Below, piece by piece: positions 42,752 to 52,376 of a stretch of DNA of 64,000 bases. The notes beneath the pieces are model-generated. The model made no database searches, was not told the DNA's origin, and saw only the letters and a program-made list of their open reading frames with translations. The stretch is taken from contig NZ_QEXM01000038.1 of NCBI RefSeq assembly GCF_004127445.1, forward strand, positions 304,774 to 368,773. Direction: 5' to 3'. Numbering within the stretch: position 1 is the first letter of the stretch; every line of letters begins with the position of its first letter. The translations under genes were made by a program, and so were the position numbers. The stretch comes from Streptomyces alfalfae. Lineage in GTDB: Bacteria > Actinomycetota > Actinomycetes > Streptomycetales > Streptomycetaceae.

Positions 42752-45124
42752 ATGACGACCACCACCACCCCGGAGCACAACCTGCCCGACCCGGGAGCCG
42801 AACCGCGGATCGACGGCGACCGGCCGTGGAACGACCCGGCCCTCCCGATCGACGAACGCGTCGACGCGCTGCTCGCCCGCCTCACCCTCCAGGAGAAGGC
42901 CGCCCAGCTCACCAGCAGCTGGGAGGACGTCGAACCCGCGGGACCCGAGGTCGCCCCCGGCACCAGCCTCTTCGCCCCCGCCGGCGACCTCACCCTGACC
43001 GCCCGCCACGGCCTCGGCCAGCTCACCCGGCCCTACGGCACCGTGCCCCGCCCCGCCCTCGACCACGCCCGCGTCCTGGCCGAACGGCAGCGGCAGATCA
43101 TCGCGCAGAGCAGGTTCGGCATCCCGGCGATGGCGCACGACGAGTGCCTGACCGGCCTCACCGCCTACGGCGCCACCATCTATCCCACCTCCCTGGCCAT
43201 GGCCGCCACCTTCGATCCCGCACTGATCCGCCGGGTCGGGTCCGCGATCGGCGCCGACATGGCGGCAGCGGGCATCCACCAGGGCCTCGCCCCGGTCGTC
43301 GACGTCATCCGCGACTACCGCTGGGGCCGCTGCGAGGAGACCTACGGGGAGGACCCGCACCTCGTCGGCGAGATGGGCGAGGCATACGCCCTCGGCCTCC
43401 AGGGCGCGGGGGTGTACGCCACGCTCAAGCACTTCGCCGGCTACTCCACCTCCATGGGCGGACGCAACCACGCACCCGCCCGGCTCGGCCGCCGCGAACT
43501 GGCCGACGTGATCCTGCCGCCCTTCGAGCGGTGCGTCGCCGCCGGAGTGGGCTCGGTGATGAACTCGTACGCCGAGGTCGACGGCGAGGCGCCCGCCGCG
43601 AGCCGGTGGCTGCTGACCACCGTCCTGCGCGAGCAGTGGGGCTTCGAGGGCACGGTCGTCTCCGACTACTGGGCGCTGCCGTTCCTCGCTGACGCGCACC
43701 GGCTGGCTGCCGACCTGTCCGGCGCGGGCGTGCTGGCCCTCAAGGCGGGCATGGACGTCGAACTTCCCGACCAGCGCGCCTACGGGGAGACCCTGGAGGC
43801 CGCCGTGCGTGACGGGCGGGTCGACGAGGACGACGTCGACCGGTCGGTGCGCCGCATCCTGCGGCACAAGGCCGCGCTCGGCCTGCTCGACGCCGACTGG
43901 GACCCGGAACCGCCGGCGCTGCGCACCGGTGAACTCGACCTGGACACACCGGCAGGGCGCGCCCTGGCCCACGCCGTCGCCCGATCGAGCGCCGTGCTCC
44001 TCTCCAACAAGGGGGCGCTGCCGCTGCCCTCCACCGGCCGGATCGCCCTGATCGGCCCGTGCGCCGACGACGTACGCACCATGTTCGGCTGCTACAGCTT
44101 CCCCAACCACGTCCTCTCCGACCGCGACGACCTCGGCGACGGCGTCGAGGCGGTGTCGCTGCGCGAGGCGCTGACCGCCCAAGTGCCGGGCGTGCAGTGG
44201 GAGTTCACACCCGGATGCCCGATCCGGGAACCCGACCGCTCGGGCATCGAGGCCGCGGTGCGGGCGGGCGCGGCGGCCGACCTCGCCGTCGTGGTCGTCG
44301 GCGACAAGCCCGGCATGTTCGGCATCGGCACCTCCGGCGAGGGCTGCGACGTGGAGGACCTGCGTCTGCCGGGTGTCCAGGAGGAGCTGGTGGAGGCCGT
44401 GCTCGCCACCGGCACGCCGGTCGTCCTGGTGGTCAACAGCGGACGCCCGTACGCGGTGGGCCGGTTCGCGGACGAGGCGGCGGCCATGGTGCAGGTCTTC
44501 CTGCCGGGTGAGGAGGGAGGCCGTGCGACGGCCGAACTGCTCGCGGGGGAGGCCGACTTCAGCGGCAAGCTGCCCGTGCAGATACCTGCCTCGCCCGCCG
44601 GGCAGCCCTACACCTACCTCCACCCGCCGCTGGGTGACCGGCAGAGCCGGCTCTCCAACCTCGACCCCACACCCGCCTTCCCGTTCGGGCACGGCCTTTC
44701 GTACACCACGTTCGAGGTCGACACGCTGTCCGTGGACCGCGAGCACGTGCCCACCGACGGGGGGTTCACCGCATCGGTGAGGGTGCGCAACACCGGGGCC
44801 CGTCCCGGCGCCGAAACGGTGCAGCTGTACTTCACCGACCCGGTCGCGCAGGTCACCCGGCCGATCCGGGCTCTGCTGGCCTTCGCCAAGGTGAGCCTCG
44901 CACCGGGAGAGGAGGCCACGGTCCGCTTCGACGTCCACACCGACCGTCTGGCCTTCACCGGCCTGAGCGGTCAGCGGGTCGTCGAACCCGGCCAGATCCT
45001 GCTGTACGCCGGCTCATCGAGCACCGACACACCGGCCCGCACGACGGTGGACCTGGTGGGCGACGAACGGCAGGTGCCCGTCATCCGTCACCACACCGTG
45101 CCGGTGACCCTCGACCGAAGCTGA
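42752..45124 (+). CDS. bxlA: Glycoside hydrolase family 3, BxlA-like beta-xylosidase/beta-glucosidase (790 aa)
   Basis: A GH3 (alpha/beta)8 domain comes first, with FGIPAMAHDECLTGLTAYGA, GIHQGLAPVVDVIRDYRWGR, YATLKHFAGYS and the nucleophile Asp305 in TVVSDYWALPFLAD. A GH3 C-terminal alpha/beta sandwich (ALIGPCADDVRTMFGCYSFP) and a fibronectin-III-like end domain (PGAETVQLYFTDPVAQVTRP, PGEEATVRFDV) follow. No signal peptide is present, so it splits imported oligosaccharides inside the cell. The HDECLTGLTAYGATIYP segment resembles bacterial beta-xylosidases such as BxlA; beta-glucosidase activity is not excluded. CGAGGAG precedes ATG 42752. Regulation is expected with the transport genes. Confidence 0.9.
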   Translation: MTTTTTPEHNLPDPGAEPRIDGDRPWNDPALPIDERVDALLARLTLQEKAAQLTSSWEDVEPAGPEVAPGTSLFAPAGDLTLTARHGLGQLTRPYGTVPRPALDHARVLAERQRQIIAQSRFGIPAMAHDECLTGLTAYGATIYPTSLAMAATFDPALIRRVGSAIGADMAAAGIHQGLAPVVDVIRDYRWGRCEETYGEDPHLVGEMGEAYALGLQGAGVYATLKHFAGYSTSMGGRNHAPARLGRRELADVILPPFERCVAAGVGSVMNSYAEVDGEAPAASRWLLTTVLREQWGFEGTVVSDYWALPFLADAHRLAADLSGAGVLALKAGMDVELPDQRAYGETLEAAVRDGRVDEDDVDRSVRRILRHKAALGLLDADWDPEPPALRTGELDLDTPAGRALAHAVARSSAVLLSNKGALPLPSTGRIALIGPCADDVRTMFGCYSFPNHVLSDRDDLGDGVEAVSLREALTAQVPGVQWEFTPGCPIREPDRSGIEAAVRAGAAADLAVVVVGDKPGMFGIGTSGEGCDVEDLRLPGVQEELVEAVLATGTPVVLVVNSGRPYAVGRFADEAAAMVQVFLPGEEGGRATAELLAGEADFSGKLPVQIPASPAGQPYTYLHPPLGDRQSRLSNLDPTPAFPFGHGLSYTTFEVDTLSVDREHVPTDGGFTASVRVRNTGARPGAETVQLYFTDPVAQVTRPIRALLAFAKVSLAPGEEATVRFDVHTDRLAFTGLSGQRVVEPGQILLYAGSSSTDTPARTTVDLVGDERQVPVIRHHTVPVTLDRS

Positions 45125-45171
45125 CCGCCCCTCGGCGGAGGGCGACCGTTCCCCGCGGCCGGCACCCTCCG

Positions 45172-46215
45172 TCAGGGCCCGCAGAGGTTCTTCGCGGGCG
45201 CCGCCGTCGAGGTCCGCAGGACCAGCTCCGTCACCAGCTCGATGCGCGGCGAGGCGGGCGGGAACCCGTCGGCCATCTGCAGGAGCACGCGCGTGGCCTC
45301 CCGCCCCAGCTCCTCGATCGGCTGGCGGACCGCGCTCAGCGGCGGGCTCGCCATGGCCGCCACCACCGTGTCGTCGAACGACATCACCGCCAGGTCGTCC
45401 GGGACGCGCAGCCCTCGCTGCCGGGCCGACTCCAGCACCCCCAGGGCCTGGGCGTCACTGGCCGCGAACACGGCCGTGGGAGGCCGCTCGATCCCGAGGA
45501 GGTGAGAGGTGGCCGCCAACGCCTCCCCGTAGTCGAAGTCGGTCGAGCGCACGATCGCGGGATCGTAGGCGATCCCCGCCTCCTCGAGCGCGGCCCGGTA
45601 GCCGTGCAGACGCGCCGCGCCTGCCAGGGAATGGGCGCGCCCGGCGACCATCGCGATCCGGGTGTGGCCGAGACCGACGAGGTGGTGCACCGCGTCCTTG
45701 GCCCCGCTCCAGTTCGTCACCCCGATACTCGGGATGTCCAGGGTCGGAGCGCTCAGCGGGTCCACCAGCACCACCGGCACCCGCTGCTCGACGATGAGCC
45801 GCTGGTCCTCCTCCGCCAGCATCGAGATCACGACGATCAGCCCGACGGCGCCCAGCGCCGCGGCCTCCTTCAGCCACTGCGAGATGGATCGCCTGCCGGC
45901 GGTGCCGGTCACCACGTGGATACCGAGTTCACCGGCCGCGTCCACGATCCCGCGTGCCACCTCCAGGGTGTACGGGCCCGACAGGTCACGGAAGATCGCG
46001 ATGATCTGCCGCGGCATCCCGGGGTCCCGCTCCCAGGGGCGGACATAGCCGTGCCGCGCCAGCAACTCCTCGACCCGCGCCCGGGTCGCCGTGCCCACAT
46101 CGCGGCGCCGGTGGACCACTTTCGAGACGGTGCTGAGTGACACACCCGCCTCCTGGGCGATGCTCGTCAGCAGCCCGTACTGCGCCCGGGGTCGTCCGTT
46201 GTCGTCAACAGTCAC
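45172..46215 (-). CDS. bxlR: LacI family transcriptional repressor, BxlR-like (347 aa)
   Basis: The N-terminal helix-turn-helix is GLLTSIAQEAGVSLSTVSKV followed by the hinge helix region (VGTATRARVEELLARHGYVR). The remainder is a periplasmic-binding-like sugar domain (IIAIFRDLSGPYTLEVARGI, VGLGHTRIAMVAGRAHSLAG, AVMSFDDTVVAAMASPPLSA). It converges on the GH3 gene and most likely binds the two CGAAA-N3-TTTCG sites upstream of the operon, released by a xylo- or gluco-oligosaccharide. The start is GTG 46215. Its position downstream and convergent, rather than upstream, differs from the arrangement I recall for described bxl clusters. Confidence 0.88.
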   Translation of the reverse strand: MTVDDNGRPRAQYGLLTSIAQEAGVSLSTVSKVVHRRRDVGTATRARVEELLARHGYVRPWERDPGMPRQIIAIFRDLSGPYTLEVARGIVDAAGELGIHVVTGTAGRRSISQWLKEAAALGAVGLIVVISMLAEEDQRLIVEQRVPVVLVDPLSAPTLDIPSIGVTNWSGAKDAVHHLVGLGHTRIAMVAGRAHSLAGAARLHGYRAALEEAGIAYDPAIVRSTDFDYGEALAATSHLLGIERPPTAVFAASDAQALGVLESARQRGLRVPDDLAVMSFDDTVVAAMASPPLSAVRQPIEELGREATRVLLQMADGFPPASPRIELVTELVLRTSTAAPAKNLCGP

Positions 46216-46363
46216 TGCCTCGTCCTCTTCACCGCCTCGGCACCGGGCGTCAAGCCGTCAGCCAACAGCAGCGGACGCCGGCAGACAAGCGTCCGGCGCC
46301 CGCGGTCACTCGGCTCCGAGCGGCCCTCGGCCTGCCGGTCCCGTCGCGGCGCCTGCGTCCCCC

Positions 46364-47092
46364 TCAGCCATACCGCACCTCGGCAGTACGCCGCGGATCG
46401 TCCGCCAGGATGTGGTCCGCGAGCCGCCGCGCCTGCTCCTCGGCGGGCAGACCGGGGAGAACATACAGCTCGTACCTGTAGAAAGCCTGACGCTCGCCGG
46501 TCCCCGAGACCTGGTGGAAGTCGACGTCGACGCCTTCGGGGTCCATCAGTTCCTCGGGGACGCCGAGTTCCTCGCGCCGTGGGGAGACGTCCGTGAGGAC
46601 GCACCCCCAGCGTTCGAACCAGCCGCTGCCCGTGAGGATCTCCGCGAGAAGCCGGGCCACGGTGTCCACCGGCTCCTCCCAACCGCGGTCCGCGGCGGCC
46701 CGCCGGAGTTCGGCGTCGTACTGGCCGGCGTCGAAGTGGAAGTCCATCGGCACAGTGGTGATGTCGCCGGTGTTCTCCCAGCCGTCCCAGACGGCCCGCT
46801 CACCCTCGCGGCGCACCGTGACGTACAGGGCCCCGCAGCAACCGGGCGTACAGGTCGGCGCGGTGATCATGACCCTGCGGGGCTCCGCCGCGGCTGCCAG
46901 CGGCCAGCTCTCCGCCGGCCCCGTCCACTCGCGGCAACTCGGCGCGAGCCCTGCCGGGTGGACCTCCTTCAGAACGTCTGCGCCATCGATCAGAGGCCTC
47001 ACCTCGGCCCAGGGGCCCGCCGCCCAGTCGTCCGGGATCCTGTGCCGCAGCGTCAGTGTGCTGATCGTCGGCTGATCGGTCGCGCCAGTCAT
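46364..47092 (-). CDS. Uncharacterised protein with CCG cysteine motif (242 aa)
   Basis: The frame reads PTISTLTLRHRIPDDWAAGP, WAEVRPLIDGADVLKEVHPA, then ITAPTCTPGCCGALYVTVRR and a long acidic C-terminal half (ITTVPMDFHFDAGQYDAELR, GWFERWGCVLTDVSPRREEL). The CTPGCC cluster could bind a metal. I do not recognise a family; the composition resembles the many standalone Streptomyces proteins of unknown role. ATG 47092 is the likeliest start; the same frame is open to an ATG at 47224, and that extension belongs to the decayed stretch upstream. Confidence 0.7.
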   Translation of the reverse strand: MTGATDQPTISTLTLRHRIPDDWAAGPWAEVRPLIDGADVLKEVHPAGLAPSCREWTGPAESWPLAAAAEPRRVMITAPTCTPGCCGALYVTVRREGERAVWDGWENTGDITTVPMDFHFDAGQYDAELRRAAADRGWEEPVDTVARLLAEILTGSGWFERWGCVLTDVSPRREELGVPEELMDPEGVDVDFHQVSGTGERQAFYRYELYVLPGLPAEEQARRLADHILADDPRRTAEVRYG

Positions 47093-47440
47093 ACGTACAT
47101 GATCGGTCAGCGGTCCGGGAGGGGCGCCGGGGGCGGACCAGGTGTGCGCGGTGAGGAAGGCAGGGCCTTCGCCGCGCCGGGCGCGTTCGATGGCTTCGAG
47201 CCGGGTGAAGTCCTGGGGCTCCATCAGGCTCTGCCAGGACGAGGCCCACGCAGGATGAGGATGACCAGCCCCTCCGCGTCGTGCCGCTCCGCGGCCGTCC
47301 ACCGGCTCTGCGGGCGTGCGAGCTCGTCCGCGTCGAGGGGGCGCTTCCGCGCCACTCGGCGGGGATGGCGGCAGCGAGCGGTGTGATCACGACGAGGGCG
47401 CCGCCCGGCCGCAGCCGACGGTTCAGCGAGGTGAGGCCGG
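47093..47440 (-). pseudogene. Frameshifted remnant ending a methyltransferase-like protein
   Basis: Three consecutive reverse frames each carry a plausible protein piece: GAAGLTSLNRRLRPGGALVV then ITPLAAAIPAEW (about 47345-47440), PLDADELARPQSRWTAAERH with DAEGLVILILR (about 47235-47345), and DFTRLEAIERARRGEGPAFL with TAHTWSAPGAPPG (47100-47220). The LRPGGALVVI turn resembles the motif after the SAM-binding domain in methyltransferases. Two frameshifts are needed to join the pieces. It is either a pseudogene or a spot of sequencing errors next to the 11-G run. Confidence 0.5.
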
Positions 47441-47453
47441 CGGCACCAGCGCA

Positions 47454-47464
47454 GGGGGGGGGGG
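47454..47464 (+). repeat. Homopolymer of 11 G
   Basis: A run of 11 G, the longest seen in the window, lies upstream (on the reverse strand) of the frameshifted remnant. Such runs are prone to slippage in the cell and to miscalls in sequencing. Confidence 0.9.
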
Positions 47465-47603
47465 TCGGGAGCTGGTGCCGGGGGAAGGCCGGAAGTCGGT
47501 CCCCCGAGGCCGGACGCCGGGCCCCGCCGTCCACGGCGACGCGCGGACGGGATCACGCGAGGCTGCCCCGAATGGGCCGCCGACCTGTGGGAACCTCTTC
47601 GGC

Positions 47604-48038
47604 ATGAACCACCACGACGGGCCGGACCGAGGCCACCAGCGACCCGAAGGCGTCAGCGACGAGACGATCGAAGCCCTCGGGTCCCTCTCCAAGGCGCTGG
47701 AGACCACCGAACGCGCCCGCGGACATCTCTACGAGTTCCACCAGCTGACCGGCGGCGCGGATCTGGAGTTGGACCGGGCTGTGGATCTCCTCCGCAAGGC
47801 CGGTCATTCAGCCTGGGCCGACCGCGTCCAGCACGAGATCGTTGGCCGCAACGTCATTCCAGGGCATTGGACGTTCCAGATCATCGAGGAATACAACGGC
47901 ACTTACTACGAGCCCTTCAAGGAAGTGGAACGGCAAGCGGTCGCCGAACTGGCGGACGGGCGCGATCACCTCTACGAAGCCGAGATGAAGGAAGCACGAC
48001 GCAGTAAGGGACATCCCGATCACACCGCTCGCCCCTGA
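47604..48038 (+). CDS. Uncharacterised small soluble protein (144 aa)
   Basis: A His/Asp-rich start (MNHHDGPDRGHQRPEG) is followed by helices (DETIEALGSLSKALETTERA, RGHLYEFHQLTGGADLELDR) and a conserved-looking core (VQHEIVGRNVIPGHWTFQII, EEYNGTYYEPFKEVERQAVA). The pattern of one globular helical domain with many charged residues occurs in uncharacterised actinobacterial proteins; I cannot name the family. The ATG at 47604 fits the codon use. It converges on the ureD end of the urease operon, 31 bases away. Confidence 0.75.
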   Translation: MNHHDGPDRGHQRPEGVSDETIEALGSLSKALETTERARGHLYEFHQLTGGADLELDRAVDLLRKAGHSAWADRVQHEIVGRNVIPGHWTFQIIEEYNGTYYEPFKEVERQAVAELADGRDHLYEAEMKEARRSKGHPDHTARP

Positions 48039-48069
48039 GTTCCGGCGGCTGTGGACGTGACGGCAGCGG

Positions 48070-48986
48070 CTACGCGGTGGCGGCCAGCACGTGGGCGAGG
48101 CCGGTGTCGAGGAGCCGGCGCAGCCGGGCGGACGTGGGGGCGATCGCGGTGATGAGGAGGGCGGGCACGTCCGCCAAGGGGGCGAGGACGGCGTGGCCCG
48201 CGGTCGGGTCGTCCTCGATGAGGAGGGGCGGGAGGCCGGGGTCCAGGCGGGGGTGGACCACGAGGAGTTGACCGGCGGCACGGTGGGGGCCCAGAACGGC
48301 GGGGCCGTCCCAGGCGTTGGCCGGTTCACCGTAGAGGGTGTGCTGGTCCAGGAGGGGACGGCCGTCGCACCGTACGGTCAGGCGGGTGGAGAGCAGGCCC
48401 GGCGGCTCTGCGGTGCGGCCGAGCTGCTGCTCCTCGCGCAGCAGCAGCCGGGCGGACGGGGCCAGGTCGACGGCGCACGTCTGGTGCAGGGTGCTGCCGC
48501 GGGTGCTGATCAGCGGCTGCGGCAGCCAGTTCAGCGAGGCGTGCTCGCCCACGGTGAGGCGGACGTCGTAGGTGGCGGGTGCGGTGGTCGGTCCGCGCAG
48601 GGCGATGGTGGCGGCGGCCGTGCCCACCTCCAGGCGGGCGTGGTTCTCGGCCGTGACGTCGAGTGTGAGACGGTCGCCGCCCAGGGGCGCGCTCATGGCG
48701 CCGATCACGCTGACCCGGGCCCGGTCGCCGCGGGGACGCAGCCGCCGCAGGTGGAAGGGGCCGTCGCTGTGCAGGAGCGGAACGGTCGTGGTGCGGCCGT
48801 TGTGTCCGGCGCGGATACGGGCGGACGCGTGGACCCCGGGCGGCTGCGCGCTGCCGGCACTGTTCCCGCAGGCCTCGGGCACGTGCTCGCACGCGGTCGG
48901 GCCGGCGTCGGCGGGGTCCGCGGCGGAGGCGTCGGCCCGTGCCCCGTGGCCGGGCGGCGTCGTGGTGGTGAGCGGTGCGGTGGCGT

Positions 48987-48990
<4 letters not shown>
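48070..48990 (-). CDS. ureD: Urease accessory protein UreD/UreH (306 aa)
   Basis: The UreD core is visible: FHLRRLRPRGDRARVSVIGA, GGDRLTLDVTAENHARLEVG, TAAATIALRG, LNWLPQPLISTRGSTLHQTC and LAPSARLLLREEQQLGRTAE. UreD with UreF and UreG loads nickel and CO2 onto the apo-urease. An extra 50-residue low-conservation N-terminus precedes the core. Start GTG 48990 overlaps the ureG stop by 4 bases (GTGA). It is the last gene of the operon. Confidence 0.92.
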
Positions 48991-49691
<701 letters not shown>

Positions 49692-49738
49692 GGTGGCTCC
49701 CGTAGGTGCGTAGGTGACTGTGTGGAGGAGGCGGGCGT

Positions 49739-50413
49739 TCAGGACGCGAACAGGCGGACGGTCCTCGCGGCGTGCCGTTCGGCGATGACGTCCAGCAGCG
49801 GGGCGGAGGCGGCGGGCAGCGCGCCGACGCCCTCGGCCGGGACACGGCCCGCCGCGGCGGCGGCCGTACGGGCGACTTCGTCGAGTTCACCGGTGAGCCG
49901 GGCGAGGAGAGCCGTGGCTTCGAGCGGGTCGAGGCCGAGCAGCCGTACCGCGGCGGTCGCGGGCCCGCCGACGCTCTCGTAGGCGGCGCACTGGGCGGCG
50001 TCCAGCGGGGTCAGGCCGGCGGACCGGGCCGCGGCTCCGAGGACGACCGGCTGGTGCGCCCCCTGTGGCCGGACACGCGCGAGCAGGTCGAGGCCGGGTG
50101 AGGGCCAGGTGGCGCGGGCCGCCCGCAGCATCTGCCGGCCGAGTCTGCGGGCGACCTGCCGCAGCGCCGGCATGGGGGTGCGGGCGTCGGCGGCCTCGTC
50201 GAGCGCCAGCGGATCGTGCCCGGCGGCCGCCGCGGCGGCGAGGCCCGCCGCGGTCAGCCCGGCGGTGTGCAGACGCCCCCGGCAGAACGCCTCCAGGGTC
50301 GCCGCGTCGTACACGTCGCGGGAGGTGACGGCGGCCTCCATACCGCCGGAGTGGGCGTAACCGCCGGCCGGGAAGCGGCCGTCGGCCAGGACGAGCAGGG
50401 CGGCACGGGTCAT
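49739..50413 (-). CDS. ureF: Urease accessory protein UreF (224 aa)
   Basis: The start ALLVLADGRFPAGGYAHSGG and AAVTSRDVYDAATLEAFCRG are UreF hallmarks; the rest is all-helical (GLTPLDAAQCAAYESVGGPA, TAAVRLLGLDPLEATALLAR). UreF with UreD docks UreG on the urease. ATG 50413 is the family start; the open frame reaches further up through the 34-bp repeats, which are not part of the protein. Confidence 0.92.
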   Translation of the reverse strand: MTRAALLVLADGRFPAGGYAHSGGMEAAVTSRDVYDAATLEAFCRGRLHTAGLTAAGLAAAAAAGHDPLALDEAADARTPMPALRQVARRLGRQMLRAARATWPSPGLDLLARVRPQGAHQPVVLGAAARSAGLTPLDAAQCAAYESVGGPATAAVRLLGLDPLEATALLARLTGELDEVARTAAAAAGRVPAEGVGALPAASAPLLDVIAERHAARTVRLFAS

Positions 50414-50438
50414 GGAGCGGTGGCCCGCCTTTCGCGGA

Positions 50439-50520
50439 AGGTGACCGGTGCGGGCCACGGCTGGTCGAGGACAGGTGACCGGTGCCGGTCACGGCTGGTC
50501 GGCGCGAGGTGACCGTCCGG
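50439..50520. repeat. 34-bp tandem repeat (2.4 units) between ureC and ureF
   Basis: Units begin AGGTGACCG at 50439, 50473 and 50507; the first two differ at only a few positions and the third is partial. They fill the gap between ureC and ureF. Each contains GGTGACCGGTGC and GGCTGGTC. Function unknown; they could alter mRNA folding within the operon. Confidence 0.8.
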
Positions 50521-50546
50521 GCTGCCGCACAGCCGGCGGCGCCGGA

Positions 50547-52376
50547 TCAGAAGAGGAAATAGCGCTGCGCCATGGGGAGTTCGGTGGCGTAGTTCAGTGC
50601 GACCTGCTGGCCGTTCACCGTGGTGCGCACGTCGGATTCGACGGCCCCGCCGATGGTGACGTCGAAGGTGTCGGGGCCGACGACGACCTCCGGCACGCCG
50701 TCGTTGTGCACCATGTCGGCCTTGGTCACCCCGCGGGTGTCCTTGATGACGCGCAGCTCCTTGAGCAGACCGCTGCGGGACAGTTCGCCGTCGGCGGCGA
50801 GCTCTGCCACGAAGTTGAAGGAGTTCGCGCCGGGGGAGCGGCCGGTGGAGCCCCACACCGGGCGGGGCAGGAACGGCTGGGGGGTGGGGATGGAGGCGTT
50901 GGCGTCACCGATCTGCGCGTAGGCGATCTGGCCGCCCTTGATGACCATGTGCGTCTTCACGCCGAAGAACTTCGGCTCCCACAGCACCAGGTCGGCCAGT
51001 TTGCCCACCTCGACGGAGCCGACCTCGTGGTCGATGCCGTGGGTGATGGCCGGGTTGATCGTGTACTTGGCGACGTAGCGGCGGGCACGGAAGTTGTCCG
51101 CCTGGGCGTCGTCCTCGTGGAGGTGCCCGTAGCGGGTCTTCATGACGTGCGCGGTCTGCCAGGTCCGCAGGACCATCTCGCCGATGCGTCCCATGGCCTG
51201 GGCGTCGGAGGACATCATCGAGATGGCGCCCATGTCGTGCAGCAGGTCCTCGGCGGCCATGGTGGAGGGCCGGATCCGGGAGTCGGCGAACTTCATGTCC
51301 GCGTCGACCTCGGGGTTGAGGTGGTGGCACACGATCATCATGTCGACGTGCTCCTTGACGGTGTTGACCGTCAGGGGGCGGGTGGGGTTCGTCGACGCGG
51401 GCAGGACGTTCGGCTTGCCGACCAGGCTGATCATGTCGGGCGCGTGGCCGCCGCCGGCGCCTTCGACGTGGAAGATGTGCAGGCCGCGGTACCGGTCACC
51501 CTTGGCCGCCGGGTCCTTCGTCGCGGCGAAGGTGCGCTGCACGAACCCGGACTCGTTCAGGGAGTCGGCGTGCAGCGCGACCTGTACCCCCGTCTCGTCA
51601 CACATCCGCAGGGCCGCGTCGATCACCGCGGGCGTGGCGCCCCAGTCCTCGTGGATCTTGAAGCCGAGGGCGCCGGCGGCGACCTGGTCGCGCAGGGCCT
51701 TCTCGGACACCGTGCTGCCCTTGGCGAGCAGGCCGATGTTCACCGGATACGAGTCCAGCGCCTCGAACATCCGCTGGAGGTGCCACTTGCCCGGCGTCAC
51801 CGTGGTCGCCTTGCTGCCCTCGGCCGGTCCGGTGCCGCCGCCGATCAGTGTCGTCACCCCCGAGGCGAGCGCCTCGTGGATCTGCCCGGGGCACAGGAAG
51901 TGCACGTGCGTGTCGACGCCGCCCGCGGTCAGGATGCGCCCGTTGCCGGCGATCACCTCCGTCTCCGGGCCGACGACGAAGTCGGAGGAGCCCTGCGGAC
52001 TGGCCGGGCTCGGCGCCATCGTCTCGGGGTTGTACGCCCGGCCGATCGCCTGGATCCGCCCGTCGCGCAGCCCGACATCGGCCTTCACCACACCCCAGTG
52101 GTCGAGGATCAGCGCACCGGTGATCACGGTGTCCACCGGCTGGCGAGGGTCGTCGCGGGGAATGTGGGACTGGCCCATGGACTCGCGGATCACCTTGCCG
52201 CCGCCGAAGACCATCTCGTCCCCGCTGCGACCGGGACCGCCGCTCCAGTCCTCGTCGATCCGCAGCACCAGCTCGGTGTCGGCGAGCCGCACCCGGTCCC
52301 CGGCCGTGGGGCCGTACAGGTCGGCATACCGCGAACGCGTCAGCGGGTCGTACGGCCGCACGGGCTCACTGCCCAT
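50547..52376 (-). CDS. ureC: Urease alpha subunit (609 aa)
   Basis: All key motifs are present: HVHFLCPGQ (nickel histidines), ALGFKIHEDWGATPAVIDAA with the carbamylated lysine, HVEGAGGGHAPDMI, the flap motif MMIVCHHLNPEVDADMKF with the flap Cys-His, and TRYGHLHEDDAQADNFRARR. At 609 residues it is some 40 longer than typical UreC; an extra loop (NPETMAPSPASPQGSSDFVV) accounts for part of this. With UreAB it forms the nickel enzyme that splits urea to ammonia and CO2. ATG 52376 overlaps the ureAB stop by 11 bases. Confidence 0.96.
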   Translation of the reverse strand: MGSEPVRPYDPLTRSRYADLYGPTAGDRVRLADTELVLRIDEDWSGGPGRSGDEMVFGGGKVIRESMGQSHIPRDDPRQPVDTVITGALILDHWGVVKADVGLRDGRIQAIGRAYNPETMAPSPASPQGSSDFVVGPETEVIAGNGRILTAGGVDTHVHFLCPGQIHEALASGVTTLIGGGTGPAEGSKATTVTPGKWHLQRMFEALDSYPVNIGLLAKGSTVSEKALRDQVAAGALGFKIHEDWGATPAVIDAALRMCDETGVQVALHADSLNESGFVQRTFAATKDPAAKGDRYRGLHIFHVEGAGGGHAPDMISLVGKPNVLPASTNPTRPLTVNTVKEHVDMMIVCHHLNPEVDADMKFADSRIRPSTMAAEDLLHDMGAISMMSSDAQAMGRIGEMVLRTWQTAHVMKTRYGHLHEDDAQADNFRARRYVAKYTINPAITHGIDHEVGSVEVGKLADLVLWEPKFFGVKTHMVIKGGQIAYAQIGDANASIPTPQPFLPRPVWGSTGRSPGANSFNFVAELAADGELSRSGLLKELRVIKDTRGVTKADMVHNDGVPEVVVGPDTFDVTIGGAVESDVRTTVNGQQVALNYATELPMAQRYFLF

